Shown here piece by piece: positions 17,555 to 27,045 of a stretch of DNA of 64,000 nt. Source of the DNA: Betaproteobacteria bacterium. Lineage in GTDB: Bacteria; Pseudomonadota; Gammaproteobacteria; Burkholderiales; SG8-39. Made by a program: the position numbers and the translations under genes. Within the stretch, counting starts at the first letter, position 1; every line of letters begins with the position of its first letter. The stretch covers positions 1-64,000 of the forward strand of contig JAJDOG010000082.1 of assembly GCA_022340285.1 (NCBI GenBank), written 5' to 3'. The notes under the pieces are model-generated. The model did not search any database. It saw only the letters and a list, made by a program, of their open reading frames with translations, and was not told the origin of the DNA.

Positions 17555-20500
17555 ATGACCGACCTCTCCGTCAGCCGCGAACTCACCGCCTACAAGGCGA
17601 AGCACAAGGTCCGCTTCGTGACCGCCGCGTCGCTCTTCGACGGGCACGACGCCTCGATCAACATCATGCGGCGCATTCTGCAGGCGACCGGCTGCGAGGT
17701 GATCCATCTCGGACACAACCGTTCGGTCGAGGAGGTCGTGGTCGCGGCGCTGCAGGAGGACGCGCAGGGCATCGCCATCTCGTCCTACCAGGGCGGGCAT
17801 CTCGAGTACTTCAAGTACATGCTCGATCTCCTTCGCGAGCGGGGCGGCGAGAACATCAAGGTGTTCGGCGGCGGCGGCGGCGTGATCGTGCCGGCCGAGG
17901 TCAAGGAGCTCGAGGCCTACGGCGTCGCGCGCATCTACTCGCCCGAGGACGGTGCGCGGCTCGGCCTGCAGGGCATGATCAACGACATGGTCGAGCGCTG
18001 CGACGAGGAGCTGGAAAAGCAGGATCTCTCGAAACATGCGCCCAAGGACCTGAAGGCCGTCAAGGCGGGCGACCGGCGTGCGCTGGCGCGGCTCATCACC
18101 GCGCTCGAGGCAGGCGCCAGCCCAGGCAAGCTGCTCGAGGAGCTGGCGCAGACGGCCGACACGGCCAAGGTGCCGGTGCTCGGAATCACCGGTACCGGCG
18201 GCGCCGGCAAGAGCTCGCTCACCGACGAGCTGGTGCGCCGCTTCCGCCTCGACCAGGACGACCGGCTGAAGGTCGCGGTGATCTCGATCGACCCCTCCCG
18301 CAAGAAGACCGGCGGAGCGCTCCTCGGCGATCGCATCCGGATGAACGCGATCAATACGCCGAACGTGTTCATGCGCTCGATGGCGACGCGCGAGGCGACC
18401 GGTGAGATCTCGAAGGCGCTGCCCGAGGCGATCGCGGCCTGCAAGGTCGCCGCCTTCGATTTGATCATCGTCGAGACGTCGGGCATCGGCCAGGGCGATG
18501 CGGCGATCGTGCCGCACGTGGATGTTTCGCTCTACGTGATGACCCCCGAGTTCGGCGCGGCGAGCCAGCTCGAGAAGATCGACATGCTCGACTTCGCCGA
18601 TTGCGTGGCGATCAACAAGTACGATCGCAAGGGCGCAGAGGACGCGCTCCGCGACGTGCGCAAGCAGTATCAGCGCAACCGCCAGCTCTTCTCGGCGAAG
18701 CCCGAGGAGATGCCGGTCTTCGGCACGCAGGCGAGCCGCTTCAACGACGACGGCGTTACCGCGCTCTACCAGGCGCTTGCGCCGAAGCTCGTCGCGCTCG
18801 GCCTCGGTCTCGAGGGTGGCAAGCTACCGAAGGTCAAGCACAAGGCGTCGACGAGCAAGGCAGCCATCGTCCCGCCACAGCGCGTTCGCTACTTGGCAGA
18901 GATCGCAGAGACCGTGCGCGGCTACAAGCAACACGCCGGCGAGCAGGCCCGCATCGCCCGCGAACGCCAGCAGCTCGCCGCCGCGAAGGCGATGCTCGCC
19001 AAGGAGTGCAGTGAGGACAACCAGAGCCTCGACACGCTCGCCGCCGCCCGCGACGGGCAACTCGATGACCGCGCGAAGAAGCTCCTCTCGATGTGGCCCG
19101 CCATGCGGAAGGCCTATTCGGGCGACGATTACGTCGTGAAGATTCGCGGCAAGGAGCTTCGCACCCGGCTCGTCCACGAGACACTCTCGGGCACCAAGAT
19201 TCGCAAAGTGGTGCTGCCGCGCTACGAGGACGACGGCGAGGTCCTGAAGTGGCTGATGCTCGAGAACGTGCCGGGCTCGTTCCCGTTCACCGGGGGCGTG
19301 TTCGCGTTCAAGCGCGAGAACGAAGACCCGACCCGGATGTTCGCTGGCGAGGGCGACCCGTTCCGCACCAACAAGCGCTTCCACCTGCTCTCGAAGGACA
19401 TGCCGGCGAAACGGCTCTCCACCGCCTTCGACTCGGTGACCCTTTATGGCTTCGAGCCCGATGAGCGGCCCGACATCTACGGCAAGGTCGGCAACTCGGG
19501 CGTCTCGATCGCGACGCTCGACGACATGAAGGTGCTCTACTCGGGATTCGACCTCTGCGCGCCGAACACCAGCGTGTCGATGACCATCAACGGCCCGGCG
19601 CCGACGATTCTCGCGATGTTCTTCAACACCGCGATCGACCAGCAGGTCGAGAAATTCCAGGCCGACAACAAGCGTGAGCCCACCGAGGACGAGCTCGACA
19701 AGATCCGCGAGTGGACGCTCGAGACCGTGCGTGGCACGGTGCAAGCCGACATCCTCAAGGAGGACCAGGGGCAGAACACCTGCATCTTCTCCACAGAATT
19801 CAGCCTCAAGGTGATGGGCGACATCCAGGAGTACTTCATCCACAACAAGGTGAAGAACTTCTACTCCGTGTCGATCTCCGGGTATCACATCGCCGAGGCC
19901 GGCGCGAACCCGATCTCGCAGCTCGCTTTCACGCTCTCGAATGGGTTCACGTTCGTGGAGACCTATCTTGCGCGCGGGATGCACATCGACGACTTCGCGC
20001 CCAACCTCTCGTTCTTCTTCAGCTACGGGATGGACCCGGAATACTCGGTGCTGGGACGCGTCGCCCGGCGCATCTGGGCGGTGGCGATGAGGAACCGCTA
20101 CGGCGCGAGCGAGCGCAGCCAGAAACTCAAGTTCCATTCGCAGACGAGCGGCCGGTCCTTGCACGCGCAGGAGATCGCCTTCAACGACATCCGCACCACG
20201 CTGCAGGCGCTGATCTCCACCTACGACAACACCAACAGCCTGCACACCAACGCCTACGACGAGGCGATCACCACTCCCACCGAGGAGAGCGTGCGCCGCG
20301 CGATGGCGATCCAGCTCATCATCAACCGCGAATGGGGGCTGGCCAAGAACGAGAACCCGAACCAGGGCAGCTTCGTGATCGAGGAGCTCACCGAGCTCGT
20401 CGAGGAGGCCGTGCTACGCGAGTTCGAGGCGATCGCCGAGCGCGGCGGCGTGCTGGGCGCGATGGAGACCGGTTACCAGCGCGGCAAGATCCAGGAGGAG

Positions 20501-20830
20501 TCGCTCTATTACGAGCACAAGAAGCACGACGGCTCCTATCCGATCATCGGGGTGAACACTTTCCGGAACCCGCACGGCGACGCGGTGCCGCAGGAGATCG
20601 CGCTCATCCGCTCGACCGACGAGGAGAAGCAGTCTCAGCTCAAGCGCCTGCGGGATTTTCAGAAGCGGAACGCCAAGCGCTCGCCGGCGATGCTCAAGCG
20701 GCTGCAGGACGCGGTGATTCGGAACGAGAACGTGTTCGCCGTGCTGATGGACGCGGTGCGCGTGTGCTCGCTCGGGCAGATCACCCACGCGCTCTTCGAG
20801 GTCGGGGGGCAGTACCGCCGGAGCATGTAG
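17555..20830 (+). CDS. icmF: Fused isobutyryl-CoA mutase IcmF (B12 domain, G-protein chaperone, mutase)
   Basis: The 1091-residue protein is a natural fusion. An adenosylcobalamin-binding domain (about 1-150) carries DGHD with the base ligand His31, then ISSYQGGH and a Gly-rich loop. A MeaB-type G-protein domain (about 200-420) has Walker [10 protein letters not shown] near residue 213, [11 protein letters not shown], and NKYD near 352. The remainder (about 520-1091) is the TIM-barrel mutase subunit. IcmF interconverts isobutyryl-CoA and butyryl-CoA; some relatives use other acyl-CoAs such as pivalyl-CoA. The GTPase part loads and repairs the cofactor. It is a single gene; no B12 synthesis genes are in the window. 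Confidence 0.95.
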   Translation: MTDLSVSRELTAYKAKHKVRFVTAASLFDGHDASINIMRRILQATGCEVIHLGHNRSVEEVVVAALQEDAQGIAISSYQGGHLEYFKYMLDLLRERGGENIKVFGGGGGVIVPAEVKELEAYGVARIYSPEDGARLGLQGMINDMVERCDEELEKQDLSKHAPKDLKAVKAGDRRALARLITALEAGASPGKLLEELAQTADTAKVPVLGITGTGGAGKSSLTDELVRRFRLDQDDRLKVAVISIDPSRKKTGGALLGDRIRMNAINTPNVFMRSMATREATGEISKALPEAIAACKVAAFDLIIVETSGIGQGDAAIVPHVDVSLYVMTPEFGAASQLEKIDMLDFADCVAINKYDRKGAEDALRDVRKQYQRNRQLFSAKPEEMPVFGTQASRFNDDGVTALYQALAPKLVALGLGLEGGKLPKVKHKASTSKAAIVPPQRVRYLAEIAETVRGYKQHAGEQARIARERQQLAAAKAMLAKECSEDNQSLDTLAAARDGQLDDRAKKLLSMWPAMRKAYSGDDYVVKIRGKELRTRLVHETLSGTKIRKVVLPRYEDDGEVLKWLMLENVPGSFPFTGGVFAFKRENEDPTRMFAGEGDPFRTNKRFHLLSKDMPAKRLSTAFDSVTLYGFEPDERPDIYGKVGNSGVSIATLDDMKVLYSGFDLCAPNTSVSMTINGPAPTILAMFFNTAIDQQVEKFQADNKREPTEDELDKIREWTLETVRGTVQADILKEDQGQNTCIFSTEFSLKVMGDIQEYFIHNKVKNFYSVSISGYHIAEAGANPISQLAFTLSNGFTFVETYLARGMHIDDFAPNLSFFFSYGMDPEYSVLGRVARRIWAVAMRNRYGASERSQKLKFHSQTSGRSLHAQEIAFNDIRTTLQALISTYDNTNSLHTNAYDEAITTPTEESVRRAMAIQLIINREWGLAKNENPNQGSFVIEELTELVEEAVLREFEAIAERGGVLGAMETGYQRGKIQEESLYYEHKKHDGSYPIIGVNTFRNPHGDAVPQEIALIRSTDEEKQSQLKRLRDFQKRNAKRSPAMLKRLQDAVIRNENVFAVLMDAVRVCSLGQITHALFEVGGQYRRSM

Positions 20831-20880
20831 GGGGCATTTGCCGAGTGGCGGTGCCTCCGGACGTTCGGCTCTGGCACACG

Positions 20881-21714
20881 TCAGCGGTTGGCGTGACTCC
20901 AGGGCGCGATGCGGCGCTCCAGCCACTTCAGGCCCGCGGTGAACGAGACGCCCAGCAGCATCAGCATGATCACCGGCACGAAAGTCTTGTCCATCTCGAA
21001 GTTGTTGGCATAGCGCATGATCATGTAGCCGAGCCCGGTAATGGTGGTATAGAACTCCGCAATCACCATGCCGACCAGCCCGCGGCCGATGGCGAGCCGG
21101 ACGCCGGCGGCGATGTAGGGCAGCGCGAAGGGAAGCAGCACGTCCTGCCACATCTGCCATTCGTTGGACCGGAACGAATGCGCAACTTCCAGCATGTTCT
21201 GGTCGCATTCGCGCACTCCCTGATACGTGTTGATCAGGATCGGGAACACCGCGAACAGGAACACAACGATGATCTTTGCCTTGAGATAGATGCCGAACCA
21301 CAGCACGAGCAGCGGCACCAGCGCCACCAGCGGGGTGGCGTACAACGCGTTGACCGGAAGGTCGAGCGCCCAGTCAAGCCAGCGCACCCGCGCCATCAGC
21401 ACCGCCAGCGGAATGCCGATGATCACGGCGGTGAGCAGACCGTAGAACATCACTTCCAAGCTTTGCGACAGATAGTGCGGCAAGTCGCCCGAGGCGGTCA
21501 GCTCGTAGAAGGCGACCGCGATCTTGCTTGGATAAGTGAAGAAGATCGGGCTGATATGCGGCCCGACGATCTGCCAAACGATTAGGATCAGGGCGAGGAA
21601 ACCGTAGCGGAAGAGTGCCTTGCTCTCCAAAAATGCGCGCTTCTCTCTAGAAGCCGCCGCTACTGGCGTGGGCTTGCTCGCAAGCACGCCGGTGTTGCTC
21701 CGGTTAGCGCTCAT
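20881..21714 (-). CDS. ABC transporter permease, SsuC/TauC type
   Basis: The 277-residue protein has about six hydrophobic segments. The permease loop contains DVLLPFALPYIAAGVRLAIGRG, characteristic of the NitT/TauT family. A hydrophilic 25-residue N-terminus precedes the first segment. It follows the NMT1-type binding-protein gene by 102 bp that contain a strong hairpin. No ATPase gene is adjacent: icmF converges 50 bp downstream. It must borrow an ATPase encoded elsewhere or be part of a reduced locus. Substrate unknown. Confidence 0.9.
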   Translation of the reverse strand: MSANRSNTGVLASKPTPVAAASREKRAFLESKALFRYGFLALILIVWQIVGPHISPIFFTYPSKIAVAFYELTASGDLPHYLSQSLEVMFYGLLTAVIIGIPLAVLMARVRWLDWALDLPVNALYATPLVALVPLLVLWFGIYLKAKIIVVFLFAVFPILINTYQGVRECDQNMLEVAHSFRSNEWQMWQDVLLPFALPYIAAGVRLAIGRGLVGMVIAEFYTTITGLGYMIMRYANNFEMDKTFVPVIMLMLLGVSFTAGLKWLERRIAPWSHANR

Positions 21715-21772
21715 CGCCTGCGATTCCTCATGGCCTTGTCACACTACCGATTTCTATTCCAATTCCCCGCTG

Positions 21773-21809
21773 CCGGCGGATGCCGCCTGTAACCGGCGGC
21801 ATCCGCCGG
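21773..21809 (-). other. Perfect 15-bp intercistronic hairpin
   Basis: Bases 21773-21787 and 21795-21809 are perfectly complementary (arm sequence begins CCGGCGGATGCC) with a 7-nt loop. The hairpin lies 7 bp after the binding-protein stop codon and before the permease gene in transcription direction. No T run follows on the minus strand. It could block 3' exonucleases or reduce read-through into the permease gene. Confidence 0.7.
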
Positions 21810-21816
21810 GCTTTGG

Positions 21817-22836
21817 CTAGAAGACCGCGGTCTGGCAAACGGACCCTTTCCATTCGCCTAGCTTCTTGATTGCGTTTTCGGCGAAGGTCTTGTCGACGAT
21901 CTGGTCGTAGCTCGGGGTCTTGCCCTTCTCGATATTGCCGACCTTGGTCATCAGATTGGCAGTGAAGTTGACCCGCTCGGGTGATAGCCCGGTGTTGGCG
22001 TCCCAGATGCAGCTCTTCACCAGCAGGTCGTAAGAGTCCGATACGATCTTTTCCGGATACCCGGTGTGCTTGACCATGATCGGCAGCACCTTGGCCTTGT
22101 CGGAGTACATGATCCGGGTTGCCTCAATGACGGAGGTGACGAAGGCTTGCAGCGCGGCTGGCTTGGCCTTGATGGTTTCGTCTTTCACGGCGTAGAAGGT
22201 GTACATCTGCTTCGGCTGCAGCTCCCACATGCGCGCGATCGCGTGCAGGCTTGGCACCTTCTCTTTGGCCAGCATCTCCTGCTCGACGTGGAGGATCGCG
22301 GTGTCGACCTGATCGGCGACCAGCGCCGGCACGTCCTCGGTCGCGATGCTGACGAAGTTGACGTCCTTGGGGTTGACCTTCGCATGCCGCAACACGGACT
22401 TGCTCAGGATGTCGGCAAAACCGCCGGGCTGCTGAATGCCGATGCGTTTGCCCTTGAGGTCGGCCATGGTCTTGATGTCGCCGCGCACCACCATCGATGC
22501 CTCGAACTTGTACAGGGTCCCGAGAATCGCCTTGACCTTTGAACCCTTGGAGATCGCTATCGAGGTGACCGTGCCGGGCGACTGAGCGATATCGAGATTG
22601 CCCGCCAGCATGGCGCGAAACACCTTGACGCCGCCGGCGAGCGCGATGGTCTTGACCTCGATGCCGTTCTTTTTGAACAGCCCGAGCTCCTGTGCCACGA
22701 TTACCGGCATGTGCACGATGTTCGGCGGCGTGGTCGGCATGCCGACCGTGAGCGTGGTGTTTTGCGCGTGGCTCGTGGCCGGCAGCGCGAGTGCCACGGC
22801 GGCGAGTGCCGCCAGCATCAGACTGGTATTGCGCAT
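21817..22836 (-). CDS. ABC transporter substrate-binding protein, NMT1/SsuA-like
   Basis: The start at 22836 has a very strong AGGAGGAGGG just upstream. The 339-residue product has a cleavable signal (residues 1-24, ending ATSHA). The mature protein has the NMT1 fold: TTPPNIVHMPVIVAQELGLF near the N-terminus, and KGKRIGIQQPGGFADIL in the ligand-binding half. Such proteins bind sulfonates, nitrate, thiamine precursors or aromatic acids; the ligand cannot be told here. It is followed by a hairpin and the partner permease, without an ATPase gene. Confidence 0.9.
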   Translation of the reverse strand: MRNTSLMLAALAAVALALPATSHAQNTTLTVGMPTTPPNIVHMPVIVAQELGLFKKNGIEVKTIALAGGVKVFRAMLAGNLDIAQSPGTVTSIAISKGSKVKAILGTLYKFEASMVVRGDIKTMADLKGKRIGIQQPGGFADILSKSVLRHAKVNPKDVNFVSIATEDVPALVADQVDTAILHVEQEMLAKEKVPSLHAIARMWELQPKQMYTFYAVKDETIKAKPAALQAFVTSVIEATRIMYSDKAKVLPIMVKHTGYPEKIVSDSYDLLVKSCIWDANTGLSPERVNFTANLMTKVGNIEKGKTPSYDQIVDKTFAENAIKKLGEWKGSVCQTAVF

Positions 22837-23341
22837 ATTGACCCTCCTCCTAGATTCTTTCGTCCTTAGCGGCTCTGCGGCTCACTTTTTCACACTGCGA
22901 GGTATCCGAAGAGCCGATTCTGACCGCCGAGGTCGATTCTGACGTATCGCCCGGGCAAAAACAACGAACCCGGAGCCCTTTGTTTATTCGACCTTAAATG
23001 CCATTCCTACGACCAACAATGTATCCCCTCGGCCAACCCATGGTCAACCGCAACGGCTGTGCGACGATCTCCCGCCCGATGATACGTCGCGGGACGTTTC
23101 TGCGACGCAGCGAACCGAAGCAACGACAAGCGTTTTTTGGTCTTCGCGTTGAACCGTCCTGAATTGATGAGCTCGTAATCACGGAGTGGGTTCGACACCA
23201 AGACGCTGCGCGGCTCGTAGTCGACCGAACGCGAACAGGCGTGGCTTGGCGCAGCCGGCGCCGTGATGCCGAGCACGGTTCTCGACAGGTTCGCTTCCAC
23301 AATCTGACCGCGCCGTCCTAGAATTTGGCGACGCCCGACAG
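22837..23341. other. 505-bp intergenic region with a direct repeat
   Basis: This is the longest gap in the window, between the NMT1-type gene (minus) and the oxygenase gene (plus). It contains a direct repeat CGATTCTGAC at 22915-22924 and 22934-22943, about 80 bp upstream of the binding-protein gene. Start-to-start spacing is 19 bp, close to two helical turns, so it could bind a regulator. The distal half (about 23080-23240) is open on the minus strand in one frame, with no start site, known domain or ribosome-binding site. I regard that as chance or decayed sequence. Confidence 0.4.
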
Positions 23342-24022
23342 ATGACTTCCGCAGCCCGCGACGACGCCACGCAGTACCTGTACACGTTCCCGAGCAACGT
23401 GGGGCTGGACGATCGCGGCGCGCTCTCGCTGCAGTGGCCGAAGGGCAAGGGACCGTTCGTGAACGGGCCCGCCCCGGCGCCGAGCCGCGCGTTGGCCACG
23501 GTTCAGGCGCGCCAGGAAGCGTTCTCTGCGGAAGAGTGCGACCGGATCGTCGCGCTCGGCGAGACCGCGCACGCCGAGGCCGGCGGGGTCGAGAGCGGCG
23601 CGAGCCACTATCGCGTAAGCCGCATCGCGTGGCTTTCACCCAATCCCGACACCGAATGGCTCTTTCACCGCCTGGCAGCGTTGTTCTGCGAGATGAACCG
23701 CTACTACGGCCTCGATCTCGTCGGATTCGTCGATGCGCTTCAGTACACGGTGTACGGTGCCGATCAGCACTTCGACTGGCACCTCGACCTTGGTCCGGGA
23801 TCGACCAGCGCCCGCAAGCTCTCGATGTCGGTCCAGCTCTCGGACCCAGGCGAGTACGAGGGCGGCGCGCTCGAATTCATCAGCGTTGCCACCCAGCCGG
23901 ACGCTGCCCGGCGCGGAACCGCGATCATCTTTCCCTCCTTCCTCGCCCACCGCGTGACGCCGGTGACCCGTGGCATAAGGCGCTCGTTGGTTGGCTGGGC
24001 GTACGGCCCGACCTTCCGTTGA
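23342..24022 (+). CDS. 2-oxoglutarate/Fe(II) oxygenase, prolyl-hydroxylase type
   Basis: The 226-residue protein carries the iron triad H147-x-D149 (in HFDWHLDL) and H203 (in LAHRVTPV), with R213 placed to hold 2-oxoglutarate. This is the P4Hc pattern. It would hydroxylate a protein or small molecule using O2 and 2-oxoglutarate in the cytoplasm; the substrate is unknown. About 85 N-terminal residues precede the core and include FVNGPAPAPSRAL. The gene stands alone, followed by a GC-rich hairpin (24034-24053). Confidence 0.88.
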   Translation: MTSAARDDATQYLYTFPSNVGLDDRGALSLQWPKGKGPFVNGPAPAPSRALATVQARQEAFSAEECDRIVALGETAHAEAGGVESGASHYRVSRIAWLSPNPDTEWLFHRLAALFCEMNRYYGLDLVGFVDALQYTVYGADQHFDWHLDLGPGSTSARKLSMSVQLSDPGEYEGGALEFISVATQPDAARRGTAIIFPSFLAHRVTPVTRGIRRSLVGWAYGPTFR

Positions 24023-24033
24023 GGCTGCGAGTC

Positions 24034-24053
24034 GGCGCGCGCGGCGGCGCGCC
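24034..24053 (+). terminator. GC-rich hairpin after the oxygenase gene
   Basis: GGCGCGC (24034-24040) pairs with GCGCGCC (24047-24053) over a 6-nt loop, 11 bp after the stop codon. It is followed by TTAAGCCTGATTTAAG, with a short CTTAA/TTAAG inverted repeat, but not by a T run. It may end the oxygenase transcript or sit in the leader of the next gene. Confidence 0.4.
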
Positions 24054-24133
24054 TTAAGCCTGATTTAAGCGGCTGCATCTACGCTTTGCGGAGATCCGGA
24101 CATCGCTGCACGAAACCGGAGCGTGGACCGTCG

Positions 24134-24676
24134 ATGCAAGCAACGCTGACCAGTCCGAACGAGAGTCCGCCGAATACGCGGCGCCTCGGTATCGTTGCCG
24201 TGTTCGAGTCGCCGGACCGCGCTGAAGCTGCGGTCACGGCCCTGCAAGCCGCCGGCTTTGATCCGGGCAACCTGTCGATCATCGCCAAGGACGCTCACAG
24301 CGGCGAGCATCTGCTGGGTTATGCAACCGCCGGCGATCGGACGAGGTTCTGGGGCCGGTCCGGTCCGTCGTGGGATCGGCTCGCTCGACACCTCCGCGGT
24401 GCCGCGGTCGTGTTTGCACCATTCATCGGTTATGTCGTGATGCTGGGATCGGTCGTGCAGTGGCTGATCGACGACGAGCCCCGGCACGGCAGTGCGGAGG
24501 GCGCAACGCGCCTCTGGCGCCTGCTAGCCCGCGTCGGGGTTCCCTCGCACGACGGCGTCGCGCTGGAGTCAGCGCTGCGGGAGTTCGACGCCGTGTTGCT
24601 TGTCGCAGGCACGCCCGCGGAGATCGATGAAGCGCGCAACCTTCTGCGAACCGCGGCACGGCGCAAGGCGGAGTGA
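24134..24676 (+). CDS. YflT/GsiB-17M-like stress protein with a hydrophobic segment
   Basis: The ATG at 24134 is preferred over a TTG at 24086 because the family-like domain begins soon after it. The 180-residue protein starts its fold with RRLGIVAVFESPDRAEAAVTALQAAGFD. This is the ferredoxin-like 'general stress protein 17M' pattern found in membrane or stress proteins of many bacteria. A hydrophobic stretch follows (AAVVFAPFIGYVVMLGSVVQ), then a second alpha/beta part ending in RNLLRTAARRKAE. Exact role unknown; no enzyme motif is seen. Confidence 0.7.
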   Translation: MQATLTSPNESPPNTRRLGIVAVFESPDRAEAAVTALQAAGFDPGNLSIIAKDAHSGEHLLGYATAGDRTRFWGRSGPSWDRLARHLRGAAVVFAPFIGYVVMLGSVVQWLIDDEPRHGSAEGATRLWRLLARVGVPSHDGVALESALREFDAVLLVAGTPAEIDEARNLLRTAARRKAE

Positions 24677-24809
24677 CGCAGCGAGCCCCATGCGCTTGCG
24701 CTGCGGCATAAAGCCCATTGAACCATACATTCAAAAGATGGAGGGATCGTCGTTTCGAATTCGCGTATGTTGACTTTCTCCCCGTCGCTCGGTGATCAGG
24801 AGGAAACCC

Positions 24810-26081
24810 ATGGCGAAGAAATCCGGCCAATCCGGCCAAGTATCCCTTTCCCGGCGTCAATTCGGTCTCGCTGCAGGCGCTGCGGCCGCGGGAATGTCGC
24901 TGAACATGATTCCCGGCTTCGCGCGGCGCGCATTCGCCGCCGAGAGCGCGGCCGATATCATCAAGGGCAAATCGCCGGAGATGATCATCCACAACGCCAA
25001 GCTCGGGGTGATGGAAACGCCCATCAGCTTGTTGCGCAAGTACGACCACACGCCGAAGGACATTCTGTTCGTTCGCTACCACTATCCGCATGAAGGAGAA
25101 GCGGCGTGGTACGCGAGTCTGCAGGCTCCGCAGCGCAAGGACTGGACGCTGGACATCGACGGGCTGGTCGCACGGCCCCGCAGCGTCAAGCTGGCGGATA
25201 TCGAGCAGATGGGTCAGGTGAAGCGCGTCTCGGTCCTGCAGTGCGCGGGGAACGGGCGATCGTTCTATGCCGCCAAGCAGAAGGTCGGCGGCGGGCAGTG
25301 GAAGAACGGCGGCATGGGCAACGTCGAATGGGAAGGCGTGCCCCTGCGTCATTTCCTGGACGAGATGAAGCTGCTGCCGACTGCGTCGGCGCGCTGGCTG
25401 ACGGCGGAGGGCTGGGACCAGCCGGCGACGCCAGAGGGCTCCGATTTCGCCAAGAGCTATCACATCGACGATCCCGCGCTCGACAACGCCATTCTGGCAC
25501 TCAAGATGAACGGCGAGCCGATTCCCGCGGCGCACGGCGGCCCGCTGCGCCTGATCATCCCGGGGTTCTACGGCAACATGAACGTGAAATTGCTGACCAA
25601 GCTGATGCTCATGTCGGAGCAATCCCCGAGCGCCTTCCAGTCGGTCGGCTACCGCTTTCCGCTCAAGCCCGTGCAGCCCGGCGAGTTCAAGGCGGGCGAC
25701 TACACGCTGCATAACAGCCGGCCGACCTACGGTCACATGATCAAGAGCGTGATCTTCTCGCCGCTGCCGGAAGACAAGCCGAGAAGCGGGGCAGTCGAGA
25801 TCACAGGCGTGGCCTTCAATGACGGCATGGCGCCCATCACGAGCGTCCAGGCGTCGGCGGACGGCGGCAAGACCTGGCACGAAGCCACGATCAAGCCGGC
25901 CGAAGACCCGTGGGCGTGGTACCACTGGTCGGCCAAGGCGACGCTCGCTCCCGGCCCGAACACGCTGATGTCGCTTGCGACCGATGCACTCGGCCGCACG
26001 CAGCCACTGGATGGCCTCGCACGCTGGAATCCGCGCGGCTACGAATGGAACGGCGTGGAGCGCCTGGTCGTCACCGCTTGA
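24810..26081 (+). CDS. sorA: Sulfite dehydrogenase molybdopterin subunit (Tat-exported)
   Basis: The start at 24810 has CAGGAGG upstream and gives a Tat signal (SRRQFGLAAGAAAAG, cleavage near AFA43). In the 423-residue protein, C145 (VLQCAGNGR) is the molybdenum-ligating cysteine of the sulfite oxidase family. The C-terminal dimerisation domain contains VEITGVAFNDG and TSVQASADGGKTWHEA. It probably oxidises sulfite to sulfate in the periplasm and passes electrons to the cytochrome encoded next. The family also contains non-sulfite enzymes, but the cytochrome partner supports SorA. A hairpin separates it from the cytochrome gene. Confidence 0.85.
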   Translation: MAKKSGQSGQVSLSRRQFGLAAGAAAAGMSLNMIPGFARRAFAAESAADIIKGKSPEMIIHNAKLGVMETPISLLRKYDHTPKDILFVRYHYPHEGEAAWYASLQAPQRKDWTLDIDGLVARPRSVKLADIEQMGQVKRVSVLQCAGNGRSFYAAKQKVGGGQWKNGGMGNVEWEGVPLRHFLDEMKLLPTASARWLTAEGWDQPATPEGSDFAKSYHIDDPALDNAILALKMNGEPIPAAHGGPLRLIIPGFYGNMNVKLLTKLMLMSEQSPSAFQSVGYRFPLKPVQPGEFKAGDYTLHNSRPTYGHMIKSVIFSPLPEDKPRSGAVEITGVAFNDGMAPITSVQASADGGKTWHEATIKPAEDPWAWYHWSAKATLAPGPNTLMSLATDALGRTQPLDGLARWNPRGYEWNGVERLVVTA

Positions 26082-26091
26082 CCTCGGTCCT

Positions 26092-26116
26092 GGAGCGCCG
26101 CCCTGCGCGGCGCTCC
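26092..26116 (+). other. Hairpin between sorA-like and sorB-like genes
   Basis: GGAGCGCCGC (26092-26101) pairs perfectly with GCGGCGCTCC (26107-26116) over a 5-nt loop. It begins 11 bp after the dehydrogenase stop and ends 38 bp before the cytochrome start. A weak pyrimidine-rich tail (ATTCCCTTTC) follows. It may set the ratio of the two subunits. Confidence 0.6.
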
Positions 26117-26154
26117 GATTCCCTTTCGATCGTTCTTCGTGGAGGCAAGGCGCA

Positions 26155-26865
26155 ATGCGTCGGGGCGCACTGTTGCTCGCGGTTGGCGTAGCTCTCTTTT
26201 CTGCGGCGGTCGTCGCCTCAGAGCGTATCGAGCTTCCGCCGGGGCCGAACCGCGACCTCGTCTACGCCAGATGCCGGGTCTGCCATGACCTGCAGTACGT
26301 CGTCGACTCGGCCGGAATCACCCACGACAACTGGGTGGCCCTGATCCAGGACATGGGTCGCTACGGGTTGCGCATTCCGACCGATGAGCGGGACAAGATC
26401 GTCCAATACCTCGTCACCTATCTTGGCCCCAACCCGCCCAAAGCGACGCCGTCGAGCGCCCCGCCTGCCCGACAGGCCCCGGTGGACGGCAAGGAGGTCT
26501 ACGCGCGACAGTGCACGTCCTGCCATCAACCCGAAGGCGCGGGGCTCCCCAAGACGTTTCCGCCCCTGGCGGGCAACCCCGATCTGTTCCTCGACCGGCT
26601 GTTCCCGGTCTACGTGGTGCTGAACGGACTCGAAGGGCCGGCGACCATCAAGGGTGAGCACTATGAGGGGGCGATGCCACCCTTCGATCACCTGTCGGAC
26701 GCCGAAGTGGCGGCGGTGGTGGGCTATATCCGCGAGGCCTGGAGCAACGACAAGCTCAAGCCGGCCGGATTCGCCGATGTCGATGCCCGAGCGGTGCGCG
26801 CGGCCCGCAAGCAGCGAATGGCGCCCAAGGACGTTCACGCCTACCGCGCCGCACACAGTAAATAG
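26155..26865 (+). CDS. sorB: Diheme c-type cytochrome, electron acceptor of the sulfite dehydrogenase
   Basis: The start at 26155 follows GGAGGC by 8 bp. The 236-residue protein has a signal peptide (about 1-22). Two heme sites are present: C40-R-V-C-H44 in an N-terminal domain and C120-T-S-C-H124 in a classical cytochrome c domain. The second domain has the axial Met in GAMPPF and the helix LSDAEVAAVVGYIRE. SorB in known sulfite:cytochrome c oxidoreductases is a single-heme protein of about 100 residues, so this diheme form is larger. The two-gene order and spacing support a joint complex. Confidence 0.85.
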   Translation: MRRGALLLAVGVALFSAAVVASERIELPPGPNRDLVYARCRVCHDLQYVVDSAGITHDNWVALIQDMGRYGLRIPTDERDKIVQYLVTYLGPNPPKATPSSAPPARQAPVDGKEVYARQCTSCHQPEGAGLPKTFPPLAGNPDLFLDRLFPVYVVLNGLEGPATIKGEHYEGAMPPFDHLSDAEVAAVVGYIREAWSNDKLKPAGFADVDARAVRAARKQRMAPKDVHAYRAAHSK

Positions 26866-27045
26866 GGCCGCCTGCCCAGGCGCGCGTCGCGCCCCGGACA
26901 AATCGATACGGACCCACCTTGCCAGGTGCTCGGCAAGTGTGAAATTCCTCTTTTCCGGAAGATTCCTGGCCCGATTCTCGCCAGGTGGCATGGCTGATGC
27001 TGCTCACTCCGTAGGCATTTTGCCGCCCTAGGGAGTGGCGTAGCC

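Noticed and set aside
23007..23639. Minus-strand ORF over the 505-bp gap and into the oxygenase gene
   Set aside because: Its N-terminal half is antisense to the oxygenase gene and it has no ribosome-binding site or known domain. The part within the gap (about 23080-23240) looks slightly protein-like but could not be assigned.
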